In this document: piece by piece, positions 25,558 to 33,862 of the stretch
How positions within the stretch are numbered: the stretch's first letter is position 1
Layout: each line of letters starts with the position of its first letter
Assembly: GCF_000935125.1 (NCBI RefSeq)
Contig: NZ_JRKI01000063.1
Coordinates: forward strand, 124,001-188,000
Length of the DNA: 64,000 bases
Direction: 5' to 3'
From: Streptomyces natalensis ATCC 27448
Lineage (GTDB): Bacteria; Actinomycetota; Actinomycetes; Streptomycetales; Streptomycetaceae
Made by a program: the position numbers and the translations under genes
Notes under the pieces: model-generated
Databases searched by the model: none
Told to the model about the DNA's origin: nothing
The model's input: only the letters and a program-made list of their open reading frames with translations

Positions 25558-25627
25558 CCCGGAACATGGCCCGGAACGCGACCCGGAACACGGCCCGGAA
25601 CACGGCCCGGAACACGGCCCGGACACG
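25558..25627. repeat. 12-nt tandem repeat array downstream of the glycosyltransferase
   Basis: About 5.8 copies of CCCGGAACACGG or close variants run head to tail; three central copies (25582-25617) are identical. The array lies in a non-coding gap between the glycosyltransferase stop and yccF. The units are directly adjacent without spacers, so it is not a CRISPR. It may be a protein-binding array or a slippage product. Confidence 0.9.
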
Positions 25628-25764
25628 AAAAGGTCGGGTACGCCCGGCCCCGGTAGTGTGAGAAGAGGTCCGATTGTGGTGCCGTCGCCGCAACGGTCCG
25701 CGGCGGAAAGCGCGTCTACCAGCCCAGACCGTTGTTCCGAAGCGCCCGTGGAAGGCTGCCGATC

Positions 25765-26157
25765 ATGAAGCTCATCCTTAACCTCATCTGGCTCGTGCTG
25801 AGCGGCTTCTGGCTGGCGATCGGCTATGTCGTCGCAGGCATCATCTGCTGCATTTTGATCGTCACCATTCCCTTCGGGATCGCGTCCTTCCGCATCGCCG
25901 GCTACGCCCTGTGGCCCTTCGGCCGCACCACCGTCGAGCGGCGCGACGCCGGCGCCGGATCGGTGGTCGGCAACATCATCTGGCTCGTCTTCGCGGGCTG
26001 GTGGCTGGCCCTGGGGCATATCGTCACCGGTGTCGCGCTGTGCGTGACGATCATCGGGATCCCGTTCGGCATCGCCAATTTCAAGATGATCCCGATCTCC
26101 CTGCTGCCGCTCGGGCGCGAGATCGTGCCTACCGACCAGCCCTTCGCCACCCGCTGA
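25765..26157 (+). CDS. YccF domain-containing inner membrane protein
   Basis: The 130-residue product carries two YccF repeats, each of the form N-I-I-W-L-V-x-x-G-W-W-L-A-x-G followed by I-G-I-P-F-G-I-A-x-F-K, giving four hydrophobic segments. YccF proteins are widespread inner-membrane proteins of unknown activity. The start is ATG 25765; the open frame extends upstream without a better signal. A partial, deleted copy of the C-terminal half lies about 670 bp downstream (26823-26921). Confidence 0.88.
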   Translation: MKLILNLIWLVLSGFWLAIGYVVAGIICCILIVTIPFGIASFRIAGYALWPFGRTTVERRDAGAGSVVGNIIWLVFAGWWLALGHIVTGVALCVTIIGIPFGIANFKMIPISLLPLGREIVPTDQPFATR

Positions 26158-26307
26158 CCACGAAGGGCGGGTGCTCCGGGCACCGCCTCGACCGGCTGGT
26201 GATCCAACGAGAAATCGCGTGGGAAATCGCTTTCTGACCTGGGCCTTCACGGAGTGGCAGCGTCAGCGTGGGGTGGATGTCCGCTCACTGGGCGCATACT
26301 GACGCTA

Positions 26308-26529
26308 ATGACGAAGCCAGCCGTAACCCGGCGCCATCTGCCCTCCAGCCCCTTCAAGCCCCCGGTCACACCGCCGCTCAAGCAGTTTGCGATGGGCGAC
26401 CGGGTCACACACGATGAGCACGGCCTCGGCCGGGTCATCGGTATCGAGGACGAGACCGCAGTACTTGTCGACTTCGGTTCGCTACAGGTACGGATCGCCA
26501 GCCCGTACGGCAAGTTGACCAAGCTCTGA
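26308..26529 (+). CDS. Small Tudor-like (UvrD/CarD-type) protein
   Basis: The 73-residue protein from ATG 26308 contains a basic, Pro-rich head, then F-A-M-G-D-R-V-T-H-D-E-H-G-L-G-R-V-I-G and V-L-V-D-F-G. This is the barrel signature shared by the C-terminal Tudor domain of UvrD/PcrA helicases and by CarD/TRCF RNA-polymerase-binding domains. Such free-standing modules may bind RNA polymerase or nucleic acid; this one is not identified further. No operon partner is evident, as the following sequence is degenerate. Confidence 0.7.
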   Translation: MTKPAVTRRHLPSSPFKPPVTPPLKQFAMGDRVTHDEHGLGRVIGIEDETAVLVDFGSLQVRIASPYGKLTKL

Positions 26530-26822
26530 GACCCGTGCGGCGGTCGGGGCGTCCGAGGATGAACCTCCTCATTCCCGGCGCCGGAACCCATCGCCGCACG
26601 GTTCTGCCACCGCAACCGAGAGAGACGACGACCCATCGACACGACTTCGCTGTTCTCCGCACCCGAAACGGTGCTCCCGCACGCCGCGACGACATCGCCA
26701 CCTCCGACGACGGACCCCTTCCAGCCCCCGGACTTCGACGAGGCCGCCGCAGGGTCTCCCACCACCGCGGCCGTGGACCCCGGCACCCGGGTCCAGCTGC
26801 GCGCCCCGTTCACGCCGGTCAC
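26530..26822 (+). other. Gene-poor stretch with possible decayed coding sequence
   Basis: No intact gene is visible. From about 26635 to 26826 one forward frame stays open without a start codon and reads as a Pro/Thr-rich polypeptide with an F-Q-P-P-D-F-D-E motif, ending at a TAG just inside the yccF remnant. This may be a decayed N-terminus of a small membrane protein gene, or chance. Confidence 0.35.
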
Positions 26823-26921
26823 GTAGTTCCCGGCAACATCATCCGGATCGTCCTCGCGGGCTGGTGGCTGCCCCTGGGCCGCGAGACCGTCCCCACCGAC
26901 CAGCCCTTCGCGACCCGCTGA
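26823..26921 (+). pseudogene. Truncated and internally deleted copy of the yccF C-terminus
   Basis: Translated in frame, this reads P-G-N-I-I-R-I-V-L-A-G-W-W-L and then directly P-L-G-R-E-T-V-P-T-D-Q-P-F-A-T-R-stop. The intact YccF at 25765-26157 has the same two blocks but with 33 residues between them. The remnant therefore lacks 99 nt internally and all of the N-terminal half. Nucleotide identity is high at the tail (CCGACCAGCCCTTCGC in both). It looks like a duplicated gene that has decayed. Confidence 0.75.
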
Positions 26922-26962
26922 CGAAGCCCGCGACGCCGACCGGCCCCGCCCCTCGCGGGCTT

Positions 26963-27731
26963 CTACGCCCGCGCCCGTACGAGCCCCCGGGGCCCCACGA
27001 ACCGCTTGAACCCCAGCGGTTCCACACCCTCCAGACCCGCGATGAAGCGCATCACCGCACCGCCCTCCTGGAGGCTGGACTCGACCGTGCGCTGATGGGC
27101 GTCCGGATCCGTCCACTCGCTGTAATTGACGACCTTCCGGCCGTCCTCACGGAGATGGAAGTGCGAGGCGAAGGCGCCCGCGCCGCCCTGACGGCCGTCG
27201 AAGCGGTCCATCAGGCCGTCGACGAGCCGCCGGGCCGCCTCGTGCCCCGACGTCCGGAAGGCGACCCGTACGACGCAGCCGGGCGTCCCCTGCGCCTCCC
27301 CGCCCAGCAGGCTCCGGTACAGCCGAAAGCGCTCCGGGCCCGTATCGCCGACGCCCCCCACGCCGTCCAGGACCGCCGCGATCCGCTCCCGCAGCCCGGT
27401 CCCCCCCGGCGTTCCGCACGAATTCCTGGCGCGCCGCATGACTGGTCCACTGGCCGTAATTGAGCACGCTCCGGCCGTCCGTTCCGGTGAACAGCACCCG
27501 CGACAGGAAGCCCGCCGGAAGCGGCGTCTCCCTCCACACGCGGGCCACACCGTCCACCACGGCCCGCTGCCGCTCGGGGCCGCCCGCGTCCCACTCGCTG
27601 ATCAGGACGGCACCGGCATCCGGCCGCCGGACCTCGGGAAACATATCGGCCAGAAGGCCGCCCTGCGCGCTCCGGCCGTTCTTGACTGAAGCCTCTGAAG
27701 CCTCTGAAGTCCCTGACGTCTCTGAAGTCAT
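26963..27731 (-). pseudogene. Antibiotic-biosynthesis-monooxygenase-type protein, two domains, interrupted by a +1 frameshift
   Basis: The gene reads leftward from ATG at 27731 with a Ser-Glu-Ala repeat head. One frame gives a first domain with V-L-N-Y-G-Q-W-T-S (end of an ABM-like ferredoxin-fold domain). The next frame gives a second domain with V-V-N-Y-S-E-W-T-D and F-K-R-F-V-G-P. The two frames meet at a run of seven Cs on the + strand (27401-27407). Removing one base joins them into a single protein of about 255 residues in which each ABM domain carries the N-Y-x-x-W-T motif. ABM proteins are small heme- or cofactor-free oxygenases or dimeric stress proteins. Either a real mutation, programmed slippage or a sequencing error explains the break. 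The ribosome site is not obvious. Confidence 0.7.
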
Positions 27732-27905
27732 GGCGACACCCTGCAACCTCAACCAAGATCGAGGTCAAGCACCGCCCGTAGAACGGCCCCGAACACACCG
27801 GTGGGGCGGGACGCCGAAGCGCACCGCCCCTCCACAGGACGCCGTTTCCCAAACCCCGGAAAACGGACGGTCACCGGCTTCCGGCTACCGCCGACCAGCT
27901 ACCGC

Positions 27906-28394
27906 CTACCGGTAGTTCACAAACTGAAGGGCGAAGTCCAGGTCCTTCCCCTTCAGCAGCTGCTGCACCGCCTGGAGGTCGTCCCGGCTCTTCGAGCTGA
28001 CCCGCAGCTCGTCGCCCTGCACCTGCGCCTTGACGCCCTTCGGGCCCTCATCGCGGATGATCTTGGCGACCTTCTTGGCGTTCTCCTGCGAGATCCCCTC
28101 CTCGATCGAGGCGGAGATCCTGTACTCCTTGCCCGACGCCTGCGGCTCGCCGGCGTCCAGCGCCTTCAGCGAGATCCCCCGCTTGACCAGCTTGGTCTCG
28201 AAGATGTCGAGTACGGCCTTCACCCGCTCCTCGGCGTTGGCCCGCATCTCGATCTTCTCGCCCGACCAGGCGATCGCGGCGCCCACGCCCTTGAAGTCGT
28301 AGCGCTGCGAGATCTCCTTGGCGGCCTGGTTGAGCGCGTTGTCGACCTCCTGCCGCTCGACCTTCGAGACGATGTCGAAACTGGAGTCGGCCAT
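27906..28394 (-). CDS. YajQ family nucleotide-binding protein
   Basis: The 162-residue product opens M-A-D-S-S-F-D-I-V-S-K-V and contains E-I-S-Q-R-Y-D-F-K and F-E-T-K-L-V-K-R-G-I, the hallmarks of YajQ (UPF0234). YajQ proteins have two ferredoxin-like folds; some members bind cyclic di-GMP, others nucleic acid. Start ATG at 28394 is preceded by GAGGAGCC on the minus strand, while the open frame extends further upstream without signals. It reads away from tRNA-Tyr. Length is the family norm. Confidence 0.93.
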   Translation of the reverse strand: MADSSFDIVSKVERQEVDNALNQAAKEISQRYDFKGVGAAIAWSGEKIEMRANAEERVKAVLDIFETKLVKRGISLKALDAGEPQASGKEYRISASIEEGISQENAKKVAKIIRDEGPKGVKAQVQGDELRVSSKSRDDLQAVQQLLKGKDLDFALQFVNYR

Positions 28395-28584
28395 CTTGAG
28401 TTGGCTCCTCATACATAGATCCGTCAGGGGCGCGGCCCATCCCGGACCGCCAGCCAAGCCTAGCCACCCGGCCAAGATCCAGCGCTTCGGAATCGAGTGG
28501 CGGACCACCCCCAGCCATCGGGTATGGTTTACGTCGTTGCCACGGAGCGCCGCCCCACAGCGGATCTCCCGACAACAAATCCCT

Positions 28585-28666
28585 GGCGGTGTGCCCGAGC
28601 GGCCAAAGGGAGCAGACTGTAAATCTGCCGGCTTCGCCTTCCCAGGTTCGAATCCTGGCGCCGCCA
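28585..28666 (+). tRNA. tRNA-Tyr (anticodon GTA)
   Basis: An 82-nt class II tRNA. The acceptor GGCGGTG pairs with CGCCGCC plus discriminator A. The anticodon loop is CTGTAAA, giving GTA. A long variable arm is present, and the T-arm reads CCAGG-TTCGAAT-CCTGG. CCA is not encoded. In S. coelicolor the equivalent tRNA-Tyr is, from memory, the attB site of the integrative plasmid SLP1; here no integrase or repeated tRNA end follows, so the site appears vacant. Confidence 0.97.
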
Positions 28667-28672
28667 CACGGA

Positions 28673-28718
28673 ACAAAGGGCCCGTGACCTGCACTCAAGC
28701 AGGTCACGGGCCCTTTGT
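28673..28718 (+). terminator. Strong intrinsic terminator after tRNA-Tyr
   Basis: A perfect 20-bp inverted repeat beginning ACAAAGGGCCCGTGACCTGC, with a six-base loop, starts seven bases after the tRNA. There is no long T run, as is common in Streptomyces. Confidence 0.92.
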
Positions 28719-28987
28719 CGTACATCTGGGCCGTCCGCGGCCTCGCCTCCACCCGTGAGGAATGTGGCCTACCCCGGAATCGAGCCGAGCCAGGCCGGCA
28801 ACGCTGCGTGACGAAGGCCATACGGCCGCCACGCTGCGCCCGGAAGAGCCGACCGGGGCGTTGCCCGCCGCACACCCGCCGCACACCGCCCCCCCACTCC
28901 ACCACCCGCACCACCCACTCACCCCGCCAAGTGATGCGACGTCACCTCATCAGTGCCCTATCCGTTCAGTGCCCTATGAGTGCCCCA
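28719..28987. other. Non-coding stretch between tRNA-Tyr terminator and reverse-strand gene
   Basis: No gene or RNA is recognised. Near the right end, four short direct repeats of the type AGTGCCC[C/T] occur at 28952, 28968, 28979 and 28990, the last running into the neighbouring gene's end. They are too short to interpret. Confidence 0.5.
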
Positions 28988-29650
28988 TCAGTGCCCCGCC
29001 ACGTTCCGCACCGCCTCCGCCGCCGGTACATCGCCCTCGATGAGCTCCAACGTCCGCCCCGCGGTGGCTGGTTGGGCGAGCAGTTCCGCCAGGACGGCGG
29101 CCACGTCGTCGCGGGTGACGTCGCCCCGGCCGGTCGCATCGGCCAGGGTCACCAGGCCCGTTCCGGGGTCGTTGGTCAGCCGGCCCGGACGCAGGATCGT
29201 CCAGTCGAGCCCGGCGCGGGCCCGTACGTCGGCGTCCGCGGCGCCCTTGGCCCGCAGATACGCGGCGAAGACCGGGTCGGTGCCCTCCGGCGGTTCGCGG
29301 TCCGCGCCCATGGAGGAGACGACGAGGAAGCGCCGTACGCCCGCCGCCTCGGCCGCGTCCGCGAACAGCGCCGCCGCGCCGCGGTCCACGGTGTCCTTGC
29401 GCTCGGTGCCGCTGCCCGGACCGGCGCCCGCCGCGAACACCGCCGCATCCGCGCCCTCCAGATGCCGCGCGACATCCTCGACCGTCGCCGACTCCAGGTC
29501 GCAGACGACCGGTTCGCCGCCCGCGGCCAGCACGTCGCCGGCCTGTTCCGGCCGCCGGATGATGCCCGCGACCTCGTCCCCGCGCCCGGCGAGCAACCGC
29601 TCCAGCCGCAGCGCGATCTGACCATGTCCACCTGCGATGACAATGCGCAT
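28988..29650 (-). CDS. NAD(P)-binding oxidoreductase, atypical SDR/NmrA-like
   Basis: The 220-residue product begins M-R-I-V-I-A-G-G-H-G-Q-I-A-L-R-L, a Rossmann motif of the G-G-x-G-x-I type. It continues with V-F-A-A-G-A-G and the S-S-M-G-A segment, ending with L-D-W-T-I-L-R-P-G-R-L, all typical of extended/atypical SDR proteins such as YwnB/NAD-dependent epimerase-like enzymes. The catalytic Tyr-x-x-x-Lys appears as Y-L-R-A-K. Substrate is unknown. The start at 29650 fits the family opening; the codons upstream add no conserved residues. It probably stands alone. Confidence 0.85.
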   Translation of the reverse strand: MRIVIAGGHGQIALRLERLLAGRGDEVAGIIRRPEQAGDVLAAGGEPVVCDLESATVEDVARHLEGADAAVFAAGAGPGSGTERKDTVDRGAAALFADAAEAAGVRRFLVVSSMGADREPPEGTDPVFAAYLRAKGAADADVRARAGLDWTILRPGRLTNDPGTGLVTLADATGRGDVTRDDVAAVLAELLAQPATAGRTLELIEGDVPAAEAVRNVAGH

Positions 29651-29754
29651 GATGCCGACCGTACGCCGCACCGTCCGCGCACCGTGCGGGACCGGCCGGT
29701 GCGGCGCAAAGCCGTGAGGGGCCCCGGGGCCGCGGAGAGGCGCCTAGGGACGCT

Positions 29755-31029
29755 CTAGGGACGCTGCGACTGCCGCGGCAGCTCCAGCGCCACCTCCGCC
29801 GCCGAGTCGCAGTACTCGCGGACCGCGCTGGTACGGGCCACGACGCGGCCCCGGTGCACCACGACCCGGCTGTAGGCCAGGGAGAGCACCCCGGCGATCC
29901 GCTCGCCCCGTACGGCCAACAGCTCGGCAGGAAAGCCCGCCTCGACGCGTACCTCGGGCAGGCCCAGCGTGGCCCGCGCGGCCGCGCTCACCGTCTCGTA
30001 CGCGGCCTCCGGGGTGGCCTCCCCGAGGGATGCCAGGAGGTAGGCGGCCTCCAACGGATCGCCGCGCCCCACCGGGTTCGCCACATCGCGCAGCGCGCCG
30101 CTGCCCGCCGCCACCCGCACCCCGGCGGCGCGCAGCAGCCGTACGGGGGCGGGGCGGGCCACCCGTGAGCCATGGCGTTCCAGGCCGGTGCAGTCGCCCT
30201 GCGGCAGGCAGATGACGGCGACATCGGCGGCCGCCAGCTGTTCGGCGACCCGGGCGGCCACGCTGCGCGGCATCCGGGCCATCCCGGCGCACGGCCCCAG
30301 GGCCACGCCCGGCCGCAGCCCGCCGGCCATCGCCGCGAAACGGGACAGCCGCGCCGGATCGTCGCCGTCGGTGTGCAGATCCACCGGGCAGCCGTGCTCG
30401 CCCGCCACCTCCAGGACCGTCTCGACGTACCCCGCCGGATCCGGGTCGAGGTCCGGGCAGCCGCCGATGACCGTGGCGCCCATCTTGACGGCGTCCCGCA
30501 GCATCGCCAGCCCGTCCGCGCCGGCCACCCCGGTCAGCACCCGCGGTACCGCGACCGCCGCCAGATCGGCGAGCCCGCGCAGCGACCGGCGGGCCTGGAG
30601 CACCGCCTGGAGCGAGCGCAGCCCTTGGACGTCGCCGATGCGGACATGGCTGCGGGAGGCGGTGGCGCCGTGGCCGAGCTGGAGCAGCGCCGCCTCGGTC
30701 GTGCGGCGCTGGACCTCCTCGGGGGAGTCGGAGGCGGGTCCGTCGGTGTCCGCGGTCAGCGCGGTGTCGCAGTGGGCGTGCGGTTCGGCGGGGGCGGGAA
30801 GCAGGAGATAGCCCGCGAGGTCGACGCGGGAGCCCTGCGGGGCGAGGCTGCCGGCCGTCCCGACCGCCTCGATGCGTCCGCCGCCCAGCCGCACGTCCAC
30901 CGTCCGGCCGTCGGCCAGCCGGGCGCCGCACAGGACCAGTGCACCGGCGTCCGACCGGGCCTGCCGGCCGGTGTTCGGCTTGCCCCGTTTTCCCGGCTGA
31001 GGCTGCTGCGGTGAACTGCTGTCGGACAT
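29755..31029 (-). CDS. Amidohydrolase, cytosine deaminase-like
   Basis: The 424-residue protein begins at ATG 31029, preceded by GAGGAGCG. It has the amidohydrolase barrel motifs H-A-H-C-D-T (metal-binding HxH), S-H-V-R-I-G-D, V-D-L-H-T-D-G-D-D (third His and a neighbouring pattern of cytosine deaminases), and G-S-G-A-L-R-D-V-A-N-P, where cytosine deaminases have G-S-D-N. The Asp that usually completes the site as S-D is replaced by G-A-L-R-D, so the exact catalytic set is uncertain. It may deaminate or hydrolyse a cyclic amide. The gene reads away from the tRNA cluster and shows no operon partner. Confidence 0.8.
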   Translation of the reverse strand: MSDSSSPQQPQPGKRGKPNTGRQARSDAGALVLCGARLADGRTVDVRLGGGRIEAVGTAGSLAPQGSRVDLAGYLLLPAPAEPHAHCDTALTADTDGPASDSPEEVQRRTTEAALLQLGHGATASRSHVRIGDVQGLRSLQAVLQARRSLRGLADLAAVAVPRVLTGVAGADGLAMLRDAVKMGATVIGGCPDLDPDPAGYVETVLEVAGEHGCPVDLHTDGDDPARLSRFAAMAGGLRPGVALGPCAGMARMPRSVAARVAEQLAAADVAVICLPQGDCTGLERHGSRVARPAPVRLLRAAGVRVAAGSGALRDVANPVGRGDPLEAAYLLASLGEATPEAAYETVSAAARATLGLPEVRVEAGFPAELLAVRGERIAGVLSLAYSRVVVHRGRVVARTSAVREYCDSAAEVALELPRQSQRP

Positions 31030-31171
31030 CGCGCTCCTCGAAGGCACCGGCGTGCAAGATCACGCAGCGGTTCTCCGAGCGTAGGGCGCAGCCGGGAGAG
31101 CTTCGCGCAGGCGCGAAATAGTCGTACCGGTGTGGTGCGGGGGGCCGTTGGTGCGCCGCCGGGATACGGAT

Positions 31172-31200
31172 TTCACCTTTGGCTGCGGGCCGTGTAATGT
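31172..31200 (+). promoter_or_regulatory. Candidate promoter of the tRNA-Thr/tRNA-Met unit
   Basis: TTCACC (31172-31177), a 17-bp spacer and TAATGT (31195-31200) end 12 nt before tRNA-Thr. The boxes resemble the vegetative sigma consensus. Confidence 0.5.
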
Positions 31201-31211
31201 CTTCATCGCTC

Positions 31212-31284
31212 GCCCCAATAGCTCAGTCGGCAGAGCGTCTCCATGGTAAGGAGAAGGTCTACGGTTCGATTCCGTATTGGGGCT
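31212..31284 (+). tRNA. tRNA-Thr (anticodon GGT)
   Basis: A 73-nt tRNA. The acceptor GCCCCAA pairs with TTGGGGC, discriminator T. The anticodon stem TCTCC/GGAGA encloses the loop ATGGTAA, giving GGT. The T-loop is TTCGATT. CCA is not encoded. Confidence 0.97.
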
Positions 31285-31327
31285 CTGATGACGAGGTTCC
31301 CGCCTTCGGGTGGGTTCCCCGCATCGC

Positions 31328-31400
31328 AGCGGTGTAGCTCAGTCGGTAGAGCAAGCGGCTCATAATCGCTGTGTCACCGGTTCAAGTCCGGTCACCGCTA
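31328..31400 (+). tRNA. tRNA-Met (anticodon CAT, elongator type)
   Basis: A 73-nt tRNA. The acceptor AGCGGTG pairs fully with CACCGCT, discriminator A. The anticodon loop CTCATAA gives CAT. A complete first base pair excludes the initiator form; a lysidine-modified Ile tRNA cannot be wholly excluded, but the position beside tRNA-Thr and rpmG supports Met. Confidence 0.92.
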
Positions 31401-31405
31401 CTGAC

Positions 31406-31448
31406 AGTAGCCGATTGTGGGGTCGGTCCTCCGATCGGCTACTCTTTT
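31406..31448 (+). terminator. Terminator after tRNA-Met
   Basis: AGTAGCCGAT and ATCGGCTACT form a 10-bp stem around an 18-nt loop, followed by CTTTT. It lies just before rpmG. Confidence 0.7.
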
Positions 31449-31489
31449 ATGCGTTAGTCCGACCATCTGTCCGTCCAAGGAGCACTCAC

Positions 31490-31654
31490 GTGGCTGCCAC
31501 CGACGTCCGCCCGAAGATCACGCTGGCCTGCGTGGAGTGCAAGGAGCGGAACTACATCACCAAGAAGAACCGGCGCAACAACCCGGACCGTCTTGAGATG
31601 AAGAAGCACTGCCCCCGCTGCAACTCGCACACCGCGCACCGCGAGACGCGATAA
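31490..31654 (+). CDS. rpmG: 50S ribosomal protein L33
   Basis: The 54-residue product starts at GTG 31490 behind AAGGAG. It has the zinc-ribbon pairs C-V-E-C and C-P-R-C, so it is the zinc-binding (C+) form of L33. Streptomyces usually also keep a zinc-free paralogue elsewhere under Zur control. The chain [11 protein letters not shown] is diagnostic. Confidence 0.95.
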
Positions 31655-31681
31655 GCAGGCGCGCTTCTCGTAAAGCACTGT

Positions 31682-31716
31682 CGTGAGGCCGTCCCCAATT
31701 TGGGGGCGGCCTCACG
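31682..31716 (+). terminator. Terminator after rpmG
   Basis: A 16-bp stem with one wobble pair (left arm CGTGAGGCCGTCCCCA, 3-nt loop) lies 27 nt after the rpmG stop. Confidence 0.85.
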
Positions 31717-31755
31717 GCGTTGATCACGTACCAGTACAGGGAGGTTGCGAGCCCC

Positions 31756-32208
31756 ATGGCGCTCGACCCGTCTTTTGTCGGACGCACGTACCCGCCCACC
31801 GACCCGTACGAGGTCGGCCGGGAAAAGATCCGCGAATTCGCCGAGGCGATCGGGGACGCCAATCCGGCATACACCGATACCGAAGCCGCCAAGGCGCTCG
31901 GGCATCTCGATGTGATCGCCCCGCCGACATTTGTGTTCGCCATCACCTTCAAGGCGGCCGGAACGGTCGTCCGGGACCCGCAACTGGGCCTGGACTACAG
32001 CCGGGTGGTCCACGGTGACCAGAAGTTCGCCTACACCCGGCCGGTGCGCGCCGGTGACCGACTGACCGTCACCTCCACCATCGAGGCGGTCAAGACGATG
32101 GCGGGCAACGACATCATCGACATCCGCGGGGACGTGCACGACGAGGCGGGCGAGCACGTGGTGACCGCCTTCACCAAGCTGGTCGCCCGCGCCGCCAAGG
32201 AGGGCTGA
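31756..32208 (+). CDS. MaoC-like dehydratase, regulatory-type subunit (HadA/UPF0336-like)
   Basis: The 150-residue protein starts at ATG 31756, preceded by GGGAGG. It has the hot-dog fold pattern of the FAS1-dehydratase N-terminal family: Y-E-V-G-R-E-K-I-R-E-F-A-E-A-I-G-D-x-N-P-A-Y and P-P-T-F-V-F. Its catalytic D-x-N-x-x-H signature is incomplete (D-A-N-P-A-Y). The next gene, one base downstream, encodes the complete hydratase. The pair resembles the mycobacterial HadA-HadB (3-hydroxyacyl dehydratase) arrangement, with this subunit probably structural. They likely act on acyl-ACP/CoA chains. Confidence 0.85.
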   Translation: MALDPSFVGRTYPPTDPYEVGREKIREFAEAIGDANPAYTDTEAAKALGHLDVIAPPTFVFAITFKAAGTVVRDPQLGLDYSRVVHGDQKFAYTRPVRAGDRLTVTSTIEAVKTMAGNDIIDIRGDVHDEAGEHVVTAFTKLVARAAKEG

Positions 32209-32209
32209 G

Positions 32210-32644
32210 ATGAGCGCCAAGATTTCCTACGACGAGGTCGAGGTCGGCACCGAACTCCCGGCGCAGTCCTTTCCCGTGACCCGCGCCACCCTCGTCCAGT
32301 ACGCGGGCGCCTCCGGCGACTTCAACCCGATCCACTGGAACGAGAAGTTCGCCATAGAGGTCGGGCTGCCCGACGTCATCGCGCACGGCATGTTCACCAT
32401 GGCCGAGGCGATCCGCGTGGTGACGGACTGGACCGGCGACCCCGGTGCCGTCGCCGAGTACGGCGTGCGCTTCACCAAGCCGGTCATCGTCCCCAACGAC
32501 GACAACGGCGCGCTGATCGAGGTCAGCGGCAAGGTCGCCGCCAAGCTGGACGACGACGCCCGTACGGTGCGCGTCGACCTCACCGCCACCAGCGCGGGCC
32601 AGAAGGTGCTGGGCATGTCCCGCGCCGTGGTCCGGCTGGCCTGA
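32210..32644 (+). CDS. MaoC-like dehydratase, catalytic subunit (HadB-like)
   Basis: The 144-residue hot-dog protein carries the hydratase-2 motif Y-A-G-A-S-G-D-F-N-P-I-H-W-N at residues ~31-44, with the catalytic Asp and His intact, and I-A-H-G-M-F-T-M-A after it. It is separated by one base from the preceding non-catalytic partner and is probably co-translated. The reaction expected is reversible dehydration of (R)-3-hydroxyacyl thioesters. The murB start lies 68 nt downstream. Confidence 0.88.
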   Translation: MSAKISYDEVEVGTELPAQSFPVTRATLVQYAGASGDFNPIHWNEKFAIEVGLPDVIAHGMFTMAEAIRVVTDWTGDPGAVAEYGVRFTKPVIVPNDDNGALIEVSGKVAAKLDDDARTVRVDLTATSAGQKVLGMSRAVVRLA

Positions 32645-32712
32645 GCCGGTACGGGCACGGGGCGGGGGCGGCCGGAAAGGGATTGTCGGCCCGCCCCCGT
32701 ACCCTTGGGCGC

Positions 32713-33768
<1,056 letters not shown>

Positions 33769-33836
33769 ACAGCGCGGCCGCCGGGAACGTCACACAGGCC
33801 GCCGGAAGCCGCGAGGAGGACGTCTGGAGGCCGTGG

Positions 33837-33855
33837 CGGGGCCGCCGCGGCCCCG
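33837..33855. terminator. Short hairpin between convergent murB and adenosine deaminase genes
   Basis: An 8-bp GC-only stem (CGGGGCCG with a 3-nt loop) could stop transcription from both sides. There is no T run. Confidence 0.4.
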
Positions 33856-33862
33856 GTGCGGC

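Noticed and set aside
25558..25627. CRISPR array
   Set aside because: The 12-nt units are directly adjacent without spacers, and no cas genes are present.
26963..27731. Two independent overlapping monooxygenase genes instead of one frameshifted gene
   Set aside because: The second frame lacks a start and ribosome site at the junction, and the two halves join exactly in the C7 run.
28952..28998. Short AGTGCCC direct repeats as a recombination site
   Set aside because: The units are only seven bases, irregularly spaced and partly within a coding end; no integrase is nearby.
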